In this document: piece after piece, positions 1 through 9,975 of the stretch | Layout: each line of letters begins with the position of its first letter | Numbering within the stretch: the first letter of the stretch is position 1 | Assembly: GCF_014284125.1 (NCBI RefSeq) | Contig: NZ_JACOFX010000001.1 | Coordinates: 558,001-622,000, forward strand | DNA length: 64,000 nt | Source: Undibacterium umbellatum | GTDB lineage: Bacteria; Pseudomonadota; Gammaproteobacteria; Burkholderiales; Burkholderiaceae_D | Direction: 5' to 3' | Notes under the pieces: generated by a model | Database searches by the model: none | The model's input: the letters and a program-made list of their open reading frames with translations, nothing else | What the model was told of the DNA's origin: nothing | Program-made: the position numbers and the translations under genes

Positions 1-2
1 GC

Positions 3-245
3 GGCCTGGCTGCCATGCAACGTGGTGACTTTGCAGAAGCAAAAACCTTGTTCAAGCGTGAGATAAAACGCGACGCCAACTATGATGAATTTCATTTATG
101 GCTGGCGCTGGCACACCTGAAGCTGGGTGAAATACCTGATGCGACTGAAGAACTACTCCTGGCCAAGGCCAATAGCACAACCCGCAAAGCCCATGATTTG
201 TATGTAGGCAAGCTGGAGCGTATCAAGTCAACATATACACACTGA
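3..245 (+). CDS. TPR-repeat protein, C-terminal fragment
   Basis: The reading frame is open from the first bases of the window and ends at a TGA at 243-245, so only the last 80 or so residues of a longer protein are present. The visible part has the alternating helix pattern of tetratricopeptide repeats: a stretch ending in DFAEAKTLFKREI and then a repeat around EFHLWLALAHLKLGEI. TPRs are protein-binding scaffolds, and the partner cannot be told from this tail. The ATG at 15 is probably internal and not the true start. It is followed after about 90 bp by argA on the same strand. Confidence 0.6.
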   Translation, partial: GLAAMQRGDFAEAKTLFKREIKRDANYDEFHLWLALAHLKLGEIPDATEELLLAKANSTTRKAHDLYVGKLERIKSTYTH

Positions 246-336
246 AAACACGGGTTTTGCGAATGAATCTGTCAATGTGTACAATCGACCACGTTGATTG
301 ACCATCTGTTTTCTCGTCTCAGATTATAATTGGCGG

Positions 337-1647
337 ATGGAAAATCCCGTTCAATTCGTTCACTGGCTGCGCTCAGTCGCGCCCTATATTCATGCCTTCC
401 GTGGAAAGACCTTCGTGGTTGCCTTCCCCGGCGAACTGGTCATGGCAGGTGCCCTGCCGGTTCTGGCGCAAGATTTATCACTTTTACATGCCTTGGGTAT
501 CAAGATTGTCATCGTCCATGGCTCACGACCCCAGGTAGCCGAACAACTGGCATTACGTAGCGTAGAAGGCGCTTTTCACAACGGCATACGGATTACCGAT
601 ACAGCAGCGCTGGAATGTTCAAAAGAAGCTGCTGGTGAATTGCGACTGGACATAGAAGCTGCATTTAGCCAGGGCTTGCCAAATACACCGATGGCCCACT
701 CTGCAATACGTATCATTTCTGGAAATTTTGTCACCGCAAAACCGATCGGCATCGTTGGCGGAGTTGACTTTCAATTGACAGGCATTGCCCGCAAGGTCGC
801 GTATGAAACGATTCACCGAATCCTTGATGCAGGCAATCTGGTCTTGCTTGGACCTCTGGGCTTCTCACCAACGGGTGAAGCATTCAATTTGACGATGGAA
901 GACGTTGCCGTATCGGCAGCTTCTGCCTTGCGTGCCGATAAACTGATTTTCATCTCTGAAACACCGATGATGGTGGATCAGGATAATGATGAAATCCGCG
1001 AATTATCTTTCATGCAAGCCGAGCAGGAATTAAAGGCAGGCTATTTGCCACTGGATTCTGCGTTTTATCTGGAACACGCGATCAAGGCATCGCGTGGTGG
1101 TGTTCCGCGTATTCACATCGTCCCGTACAAGATGGATGGTTCAGCCCTGCTGGAATTGTTCACCCATGATGGCGTGGGCACCATGGTGTCTTCAGAAAAC
1201 CTGGAAAGTTTGCGCGAGGCCACGATTGAAGACGTAGGCGGCATTATCAAGCTGATAGAACCGCTGGAAGCCGATGGCACCCTGGTCAAGCGTGGACGTG
1301 AACTGATAGAAAGGGAGATCAATTACTTCTCTGTCATTGAGCATGATGGCGTGATATTTGGTTGTGCCGCCCTCTACCCCTTCCCTTTTGAAAAGATGGC
1401 AGAAATGGCTTGCCTGACTGTGAATCCGGAAGTGCAAAGCCAAGGCGACGGCGAACGCATACTCAAGCATCTGGAAAAACGTGCGCGCCGGGCTGGCTTC
1501 CATAGTCTGTTTGTATTAACGACGCGCACTGCTCACTGGTTCCTGAAACGCGGTTTTGTTAGTGCTTCGGTAGACGATTTGCCGAAAGACAGGCAAAAAA
1601 TGTATAACTGGCAACGCAAGTCTTTGGTTCTGATCAAGCAACTCTAA
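337..1647 (+). CDS. argA: Amino-acid N-acetyltransferase (N-acetylglutamate synthase)
   Basis: The product makes N-acetylglutamate from acetyl-CoA and glutamate, the first step of arginine synthesis, in the cytoplasm. About residues 20-285 form an amino-acid-kinase fold ([10 protein letters not shown] near the start), and the last 150 residues form a GNAT domain with a [22 protein letters not shown] acetyl-CoA loop. This kinase-like plus GNAT layout is the classical bacterial ArgA, and 436 residues is normal for the family. I chose the ATG at 337; an upstream TTG at 298 would add 13 residues that do not look like the family N-terminus. It lies just upstream of the iron-trafficking gene on the same strand. 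Arginine feedback is usual for the family but is not visible in the DNA. Confidence 0.93.
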   Translation: MENPVQFVHWLRSVAPYIHAFRGKTFVVAFPGELVMAGALPVLAQDLSLLHALGIKIVIVHGSRPQVAEQLALRSVEGAFHNGIRITDTAALECSKEAAGELRLDIEAAFSQGLPNTPMAHSAIRIISGNFVTAKPIGIVGGVDFQLTGIARKVAYETIHRILDAGNLVLLGPLGFSPTGEAFNLTMEDVAVSAASALRADKLIFISETPMMVDQDNDEIRELSFMQAEQELKAGYLPLDSAFYLEHAIKASRGGVPRIHIVPYKMDGSALLELFTHDGVGTMVSSENLESLREATIEDVGGIIKLIEPLEADGTLVKRGRELIEREINYFSVIEHDGVIFGCAALYPFPFEKMAEMACLTVNPEVQSQGDGERILKHLEKRARRAGFHSLFVLTTRTAHWFLKRGFVSASVDDLPKDRQKMYNWQRKSLVLIKQL

Positions 1648-1712
1648 GCCACTGCCCGTATAATTCAGGCTGTTTTCAAGACTTATCAAGATTCACATTA
1701 AGGAGCACCAAC

Positions 1713-1985
1713 ATGGCCCGCATGGTCCACTGCATTAAATTAGACAAAGAAGCCGAAGGTCTAGACGTTCCAACTTACCCAGGTGAATTGGGCAAAAGAA
1801 TTTATGAAAGCGTGTCCAAAGAAGCCTGGGCTGCGTGGCTCAAACACCAGACCATGCTAGTGAATGAGAACCGCCTGAATCTGGCTGACACTCGCGCCCG
1901 CAAGTATCTGGCAACGCAGATGGAAAAACATTTCTTTGGCGATGGGGCCGATGCTGCTACTGGCTATGTTCCGCCGACAGAATAA
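1713..1985 (+). CDS. yggX: Probable Fe(2+)-trafficking protein, YggX family
   Basis: This small cytosolic protein of 90 residues belongs to the YggX family, which is linked to iron handling and protection of Fe-S enzymes from oxidation. The family hallmark near the N-terminus is visible: ARMVHCIKL, with the conserved cysteine at position 7, followed by a PGELGKRIY segment and a C-terminal KHFFG motif. A clear ribosome site (AAGGAG) precedes the ATG by about 8 bases. It may be co-transcribed with argA, 65 bp upstream, and a strong terminator follows it. Confidence 0.93.
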   Translation: MARMVHCIKLDKEAEGLDVPTYPGELGKRIYESVSKEAWAAWLKHQTMLVNENRLNLADTRARKYLATQMEKHFFGDGADAATGYVPPTE

Positions 1986-2002
1986 TTGAGTCGCATCTAA
2001 AC

Positions 2003-2030
2003 AAAAAAGCCCGCTAAACGGGCTTTTTTG
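2003..2030. terminator. Bidirectional rho-independent terminator
   Basis: A perfect AAGCCCG/CGGGCTT stem with a short loop is flanked by A6 on the left and T6 on the right. It can therefore stop transcription from yggX (plus) and from the carbonic anhydrase gene (minus), which converge here. Confidence 0.9.
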
Positions 2031-2050
2031 TTTGTTTCGATCTGACTTTA

Positions 2051-2797
2051 TCAATAGAAATCGATTTTTCCTGTTTCAACATCCAGCATGGCTCCGACGA
2101 TCTTTATCTGACCCTTGTCGGCCATTTCTTTCAATACCACGCTCTTTTCTGTCACTGCCTTGACCGTCATTTTCACGTTCATTTCTGCCACTGCATCGAC
2201 AAAATGATGATTTTTTGAAGAACGGTCGCTGCCGTGATTATCAGGCGTCGCTTTCACAGCCGGCATGATCTTGGCCACAAGTTGTGTGAGATTGCCCAAA
2301 TTAGCATTATCACACGCTCCTTTCACTGCGCCGCAATGTGAATGACCAAGAATGATGATGACTTTAGACCCAGCTACCTTTGCAGCATATTCAAGGCTAC
2401 CAAGGATGTCTTCATTAACGATGTTACCGGCCACTCTGGCAGTAAACAAATCACCTATACCTTGATCAAATACGAGCGCAGGCTCAGAACGCGAATCTAT
2501 GCAACTGACTATACTGGCAAATGGGAACTGACCATCCCTTCCGCTGGTTTTTACCTGACCAGGCAAGTCGCGTTTCAACATGCTACTGGAGACAAAGCGC
2601 TGATTCCCCTCTTTGAGCATCGCAATGGCAGCATCTGGGCTGATCTTACTTTGCATGGCCTGCGTCATTGCAACATCAATGACAGGCCTTCCTGTGGTAG
2701 GCGACTGTGTTGCACAAGCTGAGATCAGCAAAGCTGCCGTCAGCGAGGCCAGGAAACTTAGTGACTTGGCTGTTTTTTTCTTTGTATTCATGTTCAT
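2051..2797 (-). CDS. Beta-class carbonic anhydrase with lipoprotein signal
   Basis: The product should interconvert CO2 and bicarbonate. Zinc-site motifs of beta carbonic anhydrases are present in a 248-residue protein: SCIDSR (C99, D101, R103) and GHSHCGA (H152, C155). Before the enzyme domain is a basic start (NTKKK), a hydrophobic stretch and a lipobox ending ISAC (C28), so it is probably exported and lipid-anchored. I chose the ATG at 2797 because GAGGAG lies 9 bases ahead; longer forms from 2875 would put about 26 mostly polar residues before the signal. The exported, lipidated location is inferred from sequence. It converges with yggX, and rpiA lies upstream on the same strand. Confidence 0.9.
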   Translation of the reverse strand: MNMNTKKKTAKSLSFLASLTAALLISACATQSPTTGRPVIDVAMTQAMQSKISPDAAIAMLKEGNQRFVSSSMLKRDLPGQVKTSGRDGQFPFASIVSCIDSRSEPALVFDQGIGDLFTARVAGNIVNEDILGSLEYAAKVAGSKVIIILGHSHCGAVKGACDNANLGNLTQLVAKIMPAVKATPDNHGSDRSSKNHHFVDAVAEMNVKMTVKAVTEKSVVLKEMADKGQIKIVGAMLDVETGKIDFY

Positions 2798-2897
2798 TTG
2801 CTTCATCTCCTCATAGAATTGAACAATTGATGACTTCATATTCATCTGCAATGGCATGTATTTACTGCAAAACAACCATACCAGTCTCTTGCTAATT

Positions 2898-3569
2898 TCA
2901 GAACTGCAAGGTTTTCACACCTTCAGCAGTCCCCAGAAGGCAAACATTTGCACCTTGTCGAGCGAACAAGCCAACCGTCACCACGCCCACGATATTGTTA
3001 ATCTCTGCTTCCATCGTCAGCGGATCAAGAATTTGCATGCCATGTACATCCAAAATCATATTGCCATTGTCAGTCAATAATGGCTCTCCATCTTTCATGC
3101 GCAAACGCGCCTCACCGCCCAATGCATTGAGCTTGCGTGCAACGACTGCGTGTGACATGGGAATTACTTCTACTGGCAAAGGAAACTTGCCCAGCACATC
3201 CACCAGTTTGGAACCATCAGCGATACAGACAAATTTTTCAGCAACAGATGCAACGATCTTTTCGCGCGTCAATGCCGCACCGCCACCCTTGATCATGGCA
3301 CCTTGCGGCGTGATTTCATCCGCTCCATCGATATAGACTGGCATGGATGTCACTTCATTCAAATCCAGCACGGTAATACCGTGAGAACGCAAACGCGCTG
3401 CCGTCACTTCAGAAGACGCAACAGCTGCTTTGACTTTGTGCTTGATCTTGGCTAGTTCATCAATAAAAAAGTTTGCTGTAGAACCGGTACCTACGCCAAC
3501 AATTTCACCTTCTACTACATAAGCAATTGCCGCCTGGGCGACGACAAGTTTCAGTTCGTCTTGAGTCAT
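2898..3569 (-). CDS. rpiA: Ribose-5-phosphate isomerase A
   Basis: RpiA interconverts ribose 5-phosphate and ribulose 5-phosphate in the non-oxidative pentose phosphate pathway. The 223-residue length is typical. Family motifs are present in order: [14 protein letters not shown] near residue 25 (phosphate binding), YIDGADEI near residue 80 (catalytic aspartates), and the [14 protein letters not shown] loop directly after. It is a single cytosolic domain with no sign of damage. The ATG at 3569 has only a weak ribosome site. It is about 100 bp from the divergent side of the next minus-strand gene and probably has its own promoter. Confidence 0.96.
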   Translation of the reverse strand: MTQDELKLVVAQAAIAYVVEGEIVGVGTGSTANFFIDELAKIKHKVKAAVASSEVTAARLRSHGITVLDLNEVTSMPVYIDGADEITPQGAMIKGGGAALTREKIVASVAEKFVCIADGSKLVDVLGKFPLPVEVIPMSHAVVARKLNALGGEARLRMKDGEPLLTDNGNMILDVHGMQILDPLTMEAEINNIVGVVTVGLFARQGANVCLLGTAEGVKTLQF

Positions 3570-3661
3570 GGTGCATTTCCATCATAGTTTAAAAATTGGC
3601 GGGATTTTACAATAAGGCCGGACTTATTCGTAATTTGATCAAGAACGAGACTAAAACAGTA

Positions 3662-4669
3662 TTAAATTCGCCACAACGGTGCCTCATCCATCAGAGCAAC
3701 CTGCTCGCGCAGTTCAAGTATGCGGTCTTGCCAGTAACGCTGGCTGTTAAACCATGGAAAGGCTGCCGGAAAAGCCGGGTCACTCCAACGCTGTGCCAGC
3801 CAGGCTGAATAATGGATAAGCCGCAAGGTGCGCAAGGCTTCTATCAAATACAGTTGACGAGGTTCAAACTCAAAAAAATCTTCATAGCCGACCAGAATAT
3901 CGGTCAACTGGCGTTGCATTTCGCTACGGTCACCCGATAACAGCATCCACAAGTCCTGTATGCCAGGCCCCATGCGGCTGTCATCAAAATCGACAAAGTG
4001 CGGGCCAGCCTCTGGACCAGATTCCAGCCACAAGACATTTCCCAGATGGCAATCACCATGCAAGCGTAGTTGCGGCACCTCGCCTGCCCTGTCATAACAA
4101 GCCTGAATACCATCAAGGGCTTGCTGGCTAACGCTGGCGTACGCCGCCAGTAAATCCGTTGGAATAAAATCATGCTCCAGCAACCACGCACGTGGCAATA
4201 CACCAAAACTTTGCGGATTCAACGCTGGCCTAACTGCATAACTGGTAGTAGCGCCGACGGCATGTATGCGTCCTATGAAACGTCCCAGCCATTCAAGCGT
4301 GGCTGGGTCACCAGTTTCAGGTGCACGGCCACTCTGGCGCTTGAACAAGGAAAAGCGGAAACCTTGATAGTGACGCAGGCTATTTCCATTGTCTGCCCGC
4401 AAGGCAGCAATGACAGGAATTTCGTGCGTCTGCAACTCAGCGACGAAGTCATGTTCCTCCTGTATCGCTTCATCTGACCAGCGCAAGGGGCGATAAAACT
4501 TGGCGATAATAGGAGAAGCATCCTCTATGCCTATCTGATAAACGCGGTTTTCATAGCTATTCAGGGCCAACATGCGCCCATCGCTGCGCAAGCCACTACT
4601 ATCGACGGCATCAAGGACTAATTCGGGTGTCAGCCCGGCGAAAGAATCTGGGGGAGTAAAATCTGTCAT
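3662..4669 (-). CDS. srkA: Stress-response Ser/Thr kinase, SrkA/YihE/RdoA type
   Basis: This cytosolic kinase has the aminoglycoside-phosphotransferase-like fold of E. coli SrkA (YihE), linked there to envelope and oxidative stress survival. The catalytic loop [12 protein letters not shown] and the metal-binding [12 protein letters not shown] segment are both visible in the second half. With a start at 4669 the protein has 335 residues, close to the known length; the upstream start at 4729 would add 20 unlikely residues. No substrate can be inferred from neighbours, which are housekeeping genes. It is transcribed toward rpiA and divergently from the UPF0149 gene. Confidence 0.9.
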   Translation of the reverse strand: MTDFTPPDSFAGLTPELVLDAVDSSGLRSDGRMLALNSYENRVYQIGIEDASPIIAKFYRPLRWSDEAIQEEHDFVAELQTHEIPVIAALRADNGNSLRHYQGFRFSLFKRQSGRAPETGDPATLEWLGRFIGRIHAVGATTSYAVRPALNPQSFGVLPRAWLLEHDFIPTDLLAAYASVSQQALDGIQACYDRAGEVPQLRLHGDCHLGNVLWLESGPEAGPHFVDFDDSRMGPGIQDLWMLLSGDRSEMQRQLTDILVGYEDFFEFEPRQLYLIEALRTLRLIHYSAWLAQRWSDPAFPAAFPWFNSQRYWQDRILELREQVALMDEAPLWRI

Positions 4670-4780
4670 GTCGCTATTGTACGTGCCTCTCACTGGGTTA
4701 GAGATAAAAGTCCTGCACAGCCAGCACACAAAGCGCTAAACTTCCGGTATTTTCATATTTACCTTTTCAAGAGTCACTCC

Positions 4781-5482
4781 ATGCATCTCGACGAACCACT
4801 AAGCGACAAAGAATTCAATGAACTCGACAAATTCCTGATGTCGGAAAAAGTCGGCGACGATGGCATGACCATGGATGCCCTGCACGGCTACCTGACCGCC
4901 ATTGCCCTGGGCCCGGAAGTGATACCGATGGCTGAATGGCTGCCACTGGTGTGGGGCTTGCCTGACCAGGGCGAACCCAAGTTCAAGAATGAAAAGGAAA
5001 TGCAGCGCGTTACTGGCCTGGTAGCCCGCTTCATGAATGAAATACAGATCACCTTTGAAGTCGCCCCGCAAGAATACGAGCCTCTGTTTTGTGTCATGGA
5101 ACAAAATGGCAAGGAATTGATCGACGGCGAAACCTGGGCCTGGGGCTTCTGGGAAGGCATGCAATTGCGTGAAGAAGCATGGGAAGCCGCCTGGGAATCT
5201 GAAGAAATCGGCCCATTGCTGCAACCTATTTACCTGCTGGGCGCAGAAGAGATAGAAGAAAGCGAATTGAAGTTCGTCGATACACCAGAAAAATGCCATG
5301 AACTGGCGTTGACGCTGGAAGCGTCCATCCCCACCATACGCCGTTTTTGGGCACCCTTGCGCAAGTCTGGCGTCACCACCGTCAAGCGCGAAGCCCCAAA
5401 AGTAGGCAGAAATGATCCTTGCCCTTGTGGCAGCGGCAAAAAATACAAAGTCTGCTGCGGCGCTGAGCCTACCCTGCATTAA
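4781..5482 (+). CDS. UPF0149/YecA family protein with SEC-C zinc motif
   Basis: The first 170 or so residues match the all-helical UPF0149 (YgfB/YecA) family, with the telling [18 protein letters not shown] segment near residue 30. The last 20 residues hold a SEC-C motif, [13 protein letters not shown], which binds one zinc ion and is the same module found at the end of SecA. YecA-type proteins have been tied to SecA and ribosome function, but no reaction is assigned, so I give no functional claim. The protein is acidic and has no signal or membrane segment. It is followed by the acyl-CoA-binding protein gene about 100 bp downstream. Confidence 0.9.
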   Translation: MHLDEPLSDKEFNELDKFLMSEKVGDDGMTMDALHGYLTAIALGPEVIPMAEWLPLVWGLPDQGEPKFKNEKEMQRVTGLVARFMNEIQITFEVAPQEYEPLFCVMEQNGKELIDGETWAWGFWEGMQLREEAWEAAWESEEIGPLLQPIYLLGAEEIEESELKFVDTPEKCHELALTLEASIPTIRRFWAPLRKSGVTTVKREAPKVGRNDPCPCGSGKKYKVCCGAEPTLH

Positions 5483-5589
5483 TCCACTGCAAACCGGAAG
5501 CGCTGGAGGGAAACCTCTAGCGCAAAACTGCCCTGCCTGCATGTCTTCATGCTATTTTTGCGCTTCTTAATAACATGCTGGAGACTACA

Positions 5590-5844
5590 ATGAGCTTGCA
5601 AGAACAATTCACCCAGGCACAAGCCAATTCCAAAAACTTGTCCGAGCGTCCGGACAATATGACTTTGCTGAAAATCTATGCCCTGTTCAAACAAGGCAGC
5701 ACAGGTGACGCCACTGGTGATCGCCCTGGCATGACCGACTTTGTCGGCCGCGCCAAGTTTGATGCCTGGGCTGGCCTGAAAGGCACTCCCCAGGAAACAG
5801 CGATGCAGCAATACATTGACCTCATCAACGAACTCAAAGGCTAA
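5590..5844 (+). CDS. Acyl-CoA-binding protein
   Basis: This 84-residue four-helix protein binds long-chain acyl-CoA esters in the cytosol. Family marks are the LKIYALFKQGSTGD segment (residues about 28-41, ligand-binding Tyr and Lys) and the KFDAWAGLKG segment near residue 55. The start at 5590 is set by GGAG 7 bases upstream; the earlier ATG at 5575 adds five residues and lacks such a site. ACBPs are common in Burkholderiales although rare in many other bacteria. It converges with the 2-hydroxyacid dehydrogenase gene, only 9 bases away. Confidence 0.93.
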   Translation: MSLQEQFTQAQANSKNLSERPDNMTLLKIYALFKQGSTGDATGDRPGMTDFVGRAKFDAWAGLKGTPQETAMQQYIDLINELKG

Positions 5845-5853
5845 GATTCGGGG

Positions 5854-6825
5854 TTAAGCCGGAGGATTGAGCCAATCCCTTGGCCTGCCCTCAGTCAAAC
5901 CTGCAATCAGGTTATCTGCCGCACGGTTTGCCATTGCCCGGCGAGTTGTCTCGGAGGCACTGGCAATATGCGGTGTCAGCACGACATTGCTCAAGGTCAA
6001 AAAATCTGGATGGAATTTGGGCTCATTCTCAAATACATCCAGGCCCGCTGCCGCAATCCGTTTTTCACGCAAGGCCGCAATCAGAGCCTGGTCATCAACA
6101 ATGCCACCACGTGCCAGATTCACCAGTGTTGCGCCCGGCTTCATCATTGCCAACTCTGCAGCAGCTATGGTGTGATGTGAAGCTGCTGAATATGGCAGCA
6201 CCAGCACCACATGATCAGCTTGTTGCAGTAATTCTTCCTTGCTCACATATTGCGCGTTATTCGCATATGCCTCCTGTTCCGTACTCAGACGCGAGCGATT
6301 GTGATACATGACCTTCATATCAAAACCTGTAGAACGCCTCGCTATGGCCTGCCCTATCCTGCCCATGCCGATAATACCCAAGGTGGCACCATGTATATCA
6401 GCACCCAGGAAAGAGTCAAACCGCCACTTGGTCCAATGCCCGGCGCGCAGCCAATGTTCAGATTCCGTCACCCGCCTGGCCGTCGCCATCAGCAAGGCCC
6501 AGCCAAAATCGGCAGTGGTTTCATTCAAGACTTCAGGCGTATTACTAGCCATGACACCATGGGCTGTGCAAGCAGCCAGATCGATATTGTCATAACCAAC
6601 CGCCATACTGGCAACAACTTTCAAGTCTGGCAATTGCTGCAATAATTCAGTATTGATTTTCGCACTGGCTGTTGCCAGAGTCCCGACTTTGCCTTTTAGC
6701 CGGCCAGCGAGCTCAGTTGGTGAAAAAATAATATCATCCTGATTCGACTCAACATCAAAATACTGTTCCAGCTTCGTCAACACTTCAGGAAAGATGGCTC
6801 GCGTTACCAGGATTGCAGGCTTCAT
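5854..6825 (-). CDS. NAD(P)-dependent 2-hydroxyacid dehydrogenase (glyoxylate/hydroxypyruvate reductase type)
   Basis: The product should reduce a small 2-keto acid such as glyoxylate or hydroxypyruvate with NAD(P)H. The D-isomer-specific dehydrogenase fold is clear: a nucleotide-binding GMGRIGQAIARR segment near residue 155, the catalytic Arg in VNLARGGIVDD, the Glu in GLDVFENEP and the His in LTPHIASAS. At 323 residues it best fits the GhrB/TkrA branch, but substrate cannot be fixed from sequence. It is monocistronic; about 400 bp of untranscribed-looking DNA separates it from fdxA, which is divergent. Confidence 0.92.
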   Translation of the reverse strand: MKPAILVTRAIFPEVLTKLEQYFDVESNQDDIIFSPTELAGRLKGKVGTLATASAKINTELLQQLPDLKVVASMAVGYDNIDLAACTAHGVMASNTPEVLNETTADFGWALLMATARRVTESEHWLRAGHWTKWRFDSFLGADIHGATLGIIGMGRIGQAIARRSTGFDMKVMYHNRSRLSTEQEAYANNAQYVSKEELLQQADHVVLVLPYSAASHHTIAAAELAMMKPGATLVNLARGGIVDDQALIAALREKRIAAAGLDVFENEPKFHPDFLTLSNVVLTPHIASASETTRRAMANRAADNLIAGLTEGRPRDWLNPPA

Positions 6826-7231
6826 GTCCGGCCTTAAAATAAAAAAAAATATAAAAACAAATGCTGAAAATACCCGCCCGCCTCATGACAGACTAGCTCA
6901 CTGCCGCATCATACCGTTTTCACGCTCACTTTTCTTGAGGACTTATAGCAGTTCAACAACTTTCATCCCGGCTATCGTTCATGCAAGAAAATTCATGCTG
7001 ATGATGCAAATCAATCCAGAAGCCTGAGCTTAGGCCTACAATTGCGCATCATGATAAACTGCAGAGGCAAAGTCCACTGATACGACTGCATTTGCTTATG
7101 CGCAAACTATATAAGCCTGATTTGTGAGAACTGCTAAATTACCTTAAAATACAAGGCTTTGCAGCCCTGAGCCTATTTTTTGCGCTTAGACTGCGCCTAA
7201 ATCCCGAATTTTTAGTTTAGATTGGACTGTT
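6826..7231. other. Intergenic region between the dehydrogenase gene and fdxA
   Basis: This 406-bp AT-rich spacer separates two divergent genes and should hold both promoters. It contains an A-rich run beside the dehydrogenase start and a weak inverted repeat, TTTGCttatgcGCAAA, near 7090-7106. I see no ORF, tRNA or convincing small-RNA terminator in it. Confidence 0.5.
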
Positions 7232-7555
7232 ATGACCCACGTTGTGACCGAATCCTGCATCCGCTGCCGCTATACCGATTGCGTGGATGTGTGCCCGGTG
7301 GACTGCTTCCGTGCTGGCCCGAATTTCCTCATCATTGATCCAGACGAATGCATCGATTGCGCCGTGTGCGTTGCAGAGTGCCCGGCTAACGCCATTTTTG
7401 CTGAAGAAGATGTACCGGCCGATCAACAGCAATTTATCAAGATCAATGCCGACCTGACCCGCAAATGGCCGTCGATTACCAAGACCGTTGCTCCTTTGCC
7501 AGATGCTGACGACTGGAAAGACGTCAAAGATAAATTGCAATATCTGGACAAATAA
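7232..7555 (+). CDS. fdxA: 7Fe-type ferredoxin FdxA
   Basis: This is a small soluble electron carrier of 107 residues. The first half carries two cluster motifs: CIRCRYTDCVDVCPVDCF, with the spacing typical of a [3Fe-4S]/[4Fe-4S] ferredoxin, and CIDCAVCVAECP. The C-terminal 50 residues form the extension seen in FdxA of Proteobacteria and Azotobacter ferredoxin I. The ferredoxin reductase gene starts 74 bp downstream on the same strand, so the two probably form an electron-transfer pair. No regulator site is evident. Confidence 0.95.
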   Translation: MTHVVTESCIRCRYTDCVDVCPVDCFRAGPNFLIIDPDECIDCAVCVAECPANAIFAEEDVPADQQQFIKINADLTRKWPSITKTVAPLPDADDWKDVKDKLQYLDK

Positions 7556-7629
7556 GTATCTGGGAAAGCATTACGGGCATAGGTTAATCGGCTCAAACAA
7601 ATCCGCAATATCAGGAATCATCACGTAGC

Positions 7630-8700
7630 ATGGAAAACAAACAAACTACCGCGGCCAACGCCGCCATTGAAGCAGATGCCGTCATCATCGGCGCAGGTCC
7701 AGTTGGCCTGTTCCAGGTATTCGAACTCGGCTTGCTCGAAATTAAAGCACACGTTATTGACTCCCTGGCAGTCGTTGGCGGCCAATGTGTCGAGCTGTAC
7801 CCGGATAAACCGATCTATGACATCCCTGCAGTGCCAGTATGTACAGGCCAGGAACTGACAGACAATCTGTTAAAGCAAATTGAACCATTCGAGCCAACTT
7901 TCCATCTGGGACAGGAAGTGACGCTGGTTGAACGCCGTGAAGATGGCCGCTTCGATCTGGAAACATCGACAGGTACACGCTTCATCACCAAGACCATTTT
8001 CATCGCTGCTGGCGTTGGCTCCTTCCAGCCGCGCACTTTGAAGGTTGAAGGCATAGAAGCTTTTGAAAACAAACAGGTGTTCTACCGCGTAAAAGACCCT
8101 ACCCAGTTCCATGGTAAAAACCTGGTAATCTGCGGTGGTGGCGACTCTGCGCTGGACTGGGCATTGAACCTGGTAGGCAAAGCTGAATCGGTCGTAGTTC
8201 TGCACCGCCGCGAAGACTTCCGCGCCGCACCAGCCTCTGTCGCCAAGATGAAAGAACTCTGCGACAACTATGAAATGCAACTCACCATAGGCCAGGTCAC
8301 AGGCATAGAAACCAAGGACGATTTGCTGTCCGAAATCAAGGTTACCGGTGCTGATGGCGTCACCCGCCGCATGCCACTCGATACTTTGCTGGTCTTCTTT
8401 GGTCTGTCACCAAAACTCGGCCCTATCGCCGAATGGGGTCTGGACATAGAACGCAAGCAATTGAAGGTCGTCAATACCGAGAAGTTTGAAACCAATGTAC
8501 CTGGCATTTTTGCCGTGGGTGATATCAACACCTACCCTGGCAAGAAAAAACTCATCCTGTCCGGCTTCCACGAAGCTGCGCTGGCGGCGTTTGGTGCCGC
8601 ACCTTATATTTTCCCTGACAAGAAAATCCACATGCAATACACCACGACTTCGCCAAAGCTTCACAAAATCCTGGGCGTGGAAACACCGGTTTTCGATTAA
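7630..8700 (+). CDS. Ferredoxin--NADP reductase, thioredoxin-reductase-like (type 2)
   Basis: This flavoenzyme moves electrons between NADPH and ferredoxin. It has the two-dinucleotide-domain fold of thioredoxin reductase: an FAD-binding [12 protein letters not shown] near residue 20, an NADP-binding [13 protein letters not shown] near residue 165, and [17 protein letters not shown] near residue 290. The redox CxxC of real thioredoxin reductases is absent, which is the rule for type 2 ferredoxin reductases. The 356-residue length also fits. Its natural partner is probably the FdxA ferredoxin encoded just upstream. A terminator follows. Confidence 0.94.
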   Translation: MENKQTTAANAAIEADAVIIGAGPVGLFQVFELGLLEIKAHVIDSLAVVGGQCVELYPDKPIYDIPAVPVCTGQELTDNLLKQIEPFEPTFHLGQEVTLVERREDGRFDLETSTGTRFITKTIFIAAGVGSFQPRTLKVEGIEAFENKQVFYRVKDPTQFHGKNLVICGGGDSALDWALNLVGKAESVVVLHRREDFRAAPASVAKMKELCDNYEMQLTIGQVTGIETKDDLLSEIKVTGADGVTRRMPLDTLLVFFGLSPKLGPIAEWGLDIERKQLKVVNTEKFETNVPGIFAVGDINTYPGKKKLILSGFHEAALAAFGAAPYIFPDKKIHMQYTTTSPKLHKILGVETPVFD

Positions 8701-8716
8701 TCTTCGAAGCACCAAA

Positions 8717-8753
8717 ACAAAAAAGCGCGAAGATTTTCTTTGCGCTTTTTTTC
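8717..8753. terminator. Rho-independent terminator between convergent genes
   Basis: An AAAAAGCGC/GCGCTTTTT stem encloses a loop that can itself pair (GAAG with CTT). A-runs on the left and T-runs on the right allow action in both directions, for the ferredoxin reductase gene and for the HD-GYP regulator gene. Confidence 0.8.
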
Positions 8754-8779
8754 TTCCTGAAACTTTGTCGCCCAATTCC

Positions 8780-9904
8780 TTAATTCACTGGCACATGCGA
8801 ATCCGACTCCTTGAATTGATTGGCGATCTGCCGGAACTCTTCAGTAATCTCCAGAAAGGCATCCAGGACGTCAGGATCGAAATGCGTGCCGTGTCCCTTG
8901 CGCATGATACCGATCGCCTCTTCATGCGAAAATGCGGGTTTGTAGACCCGACGTGAAATCAGAGCATCATATACATCAGCTACCGCCATCAGGCGCGCAG
9001 ACAGGGGTATGGCATCGCCTGCCAGGTTTTCCGGATAACCTGAGCCATCCCATTTCTCCTGATGCGAATACGTGATCTCACGGGCGAAGCGGAGAAATTC
9101 ATTACTCTCGCCGAGGTATTTTTCTACAGAGATGATGGTTTCCCGCCCGTACACCGTATGCAATTTCATGACCTCAAACTCTTCTGATGTCAATTTATCC
9201 GGTTTAAGCAAAATATTGTCGGGAATCCCGACCTTGCCGATATCATGAAGTGGCGCTGACTTGAACAACAATTCTATGTTTTCTTCCGTCAAGTCATTAC
9301 TGAAACGTACATGACCTTTTAACTTGCGAGCCAGTGCTGCGACATAATTTTGTGTGCGTCGAATATGATTTCCGGTCTCATTGTCGCGTGTCTCAGCCAG
9401 CGAAGCCATAGCCATGATGATGGCATCCTGCATCTTGGCCAGCTTGCGGGTTCTATCCTGCACCAGGCTTTCCAGATGCTTGTTCTGGTCTTGCAATAAG
9501 TGGCGGGCACGCACCAAATTCAGTTGCGTCGCCACCCTTGCCAGCACGATGGGGGGGCTGATGGGCTTACTGATGTAATCAACTGCCCCTAAACGCAAAC
9601 CCATTTCCTCATCCTGCACCTGACTTTTAGCTGTCAGGAAAATAATCGGTATGTCGGACGTCGCGATATCAGCCTTCAGGCGGCGGCAAGTCTCATAGCC
9701 ATCCATCTCAGGCATCATCACATCCAGCAAGATCAAATCGGGGCCGGGCAGACTAGAGGCAATCTGCAAGGCTTTCAGGCCGTTGGTGGCAATCTTGATC
9801 TTATACTGATCTTTTAGCAATCCGGACAAGAGTGAAATATTGTCAGGAGTATCATCTACTATCAAAATAACCTGTTTGGCATTTTGATCGAATACCTCAC
9901 TCAT
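8780..9904 (-). CDS. Response regulator with HD-GYP output domain
   Basis: A receiver domain (residues about 10-130, phosphoacceptor D61 in LILLDVMMPEMDG) is joined by a short coiled coil to an HD-GYP domain, which in this family breaks down cyclic di-GMP. The HD-GYP residues are visible: the NHIRRTQ helix, HDIGKVGIP with the HD pair, and KWDGSGYPENLAG. The nearby SHQE sequence is a frequent variant in this response-regulator group. It lies 71 bp downstream of the giant hybrid kinase gene on the same strand, so the kinase phosphorelay is the likely input and lower c-di-GMP the likely output. Length is 374 residues, normal for the type. Confidence 0.95.
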   Translation of the reverse strand: MSEVFDQNAKQVILIVDDTPDNISLLSGLLKDQYKIKIATNGLKALQIASSLPGPDLILLDVMMPEMDGYETCRRLKADIATSDIPIIFLTAKSQVQDEEMGLRLGAVDYISKPISPPIVLARVATQLNLVRARHLLQDQNKHLESLVQDRTRKLAKMQDAIIMAMASLAETRDNETGNHIRRTQNYVAALARKLKGHVRFSNDLTEENIELLFKSAPLHDIGKVGIPDNILLKPDKLTSEEFEVMKLHTVYGRETIISVEKYLGESNEFLRFAREITYSHQEKWDGSGYPENLAGDAIPLSARLMAVADVYDALISRRVYKPAFSHEEAIGIMRKGHGTHFDPDVLDAFLEITEEFRQIANQFKESDSHVPVN

Positions 9905-9975
9905 AGATCACCCCGATAAGAAGTAACTGCCCCACATTCTTGTGGATACCATGTACGGAACTGGATTTCATCAAA

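Noticed and set aside
4799..5542. A 247-residue open frame on the minus strand across the UPF0149 gene
   Set aside because: It lies opposite a clear UPF0149/SEC-C protein with conserved motifs, has an unnatural Phe/Gln-rich composition, and matches no known family.
8780..9904. A degenerate HD-GYP domain, because the HHE motif reads HQE
   Set aside because: HQE is, as I know it, a frequent form in this response-regulator subgroup, and the HD pair and GYP are intact.
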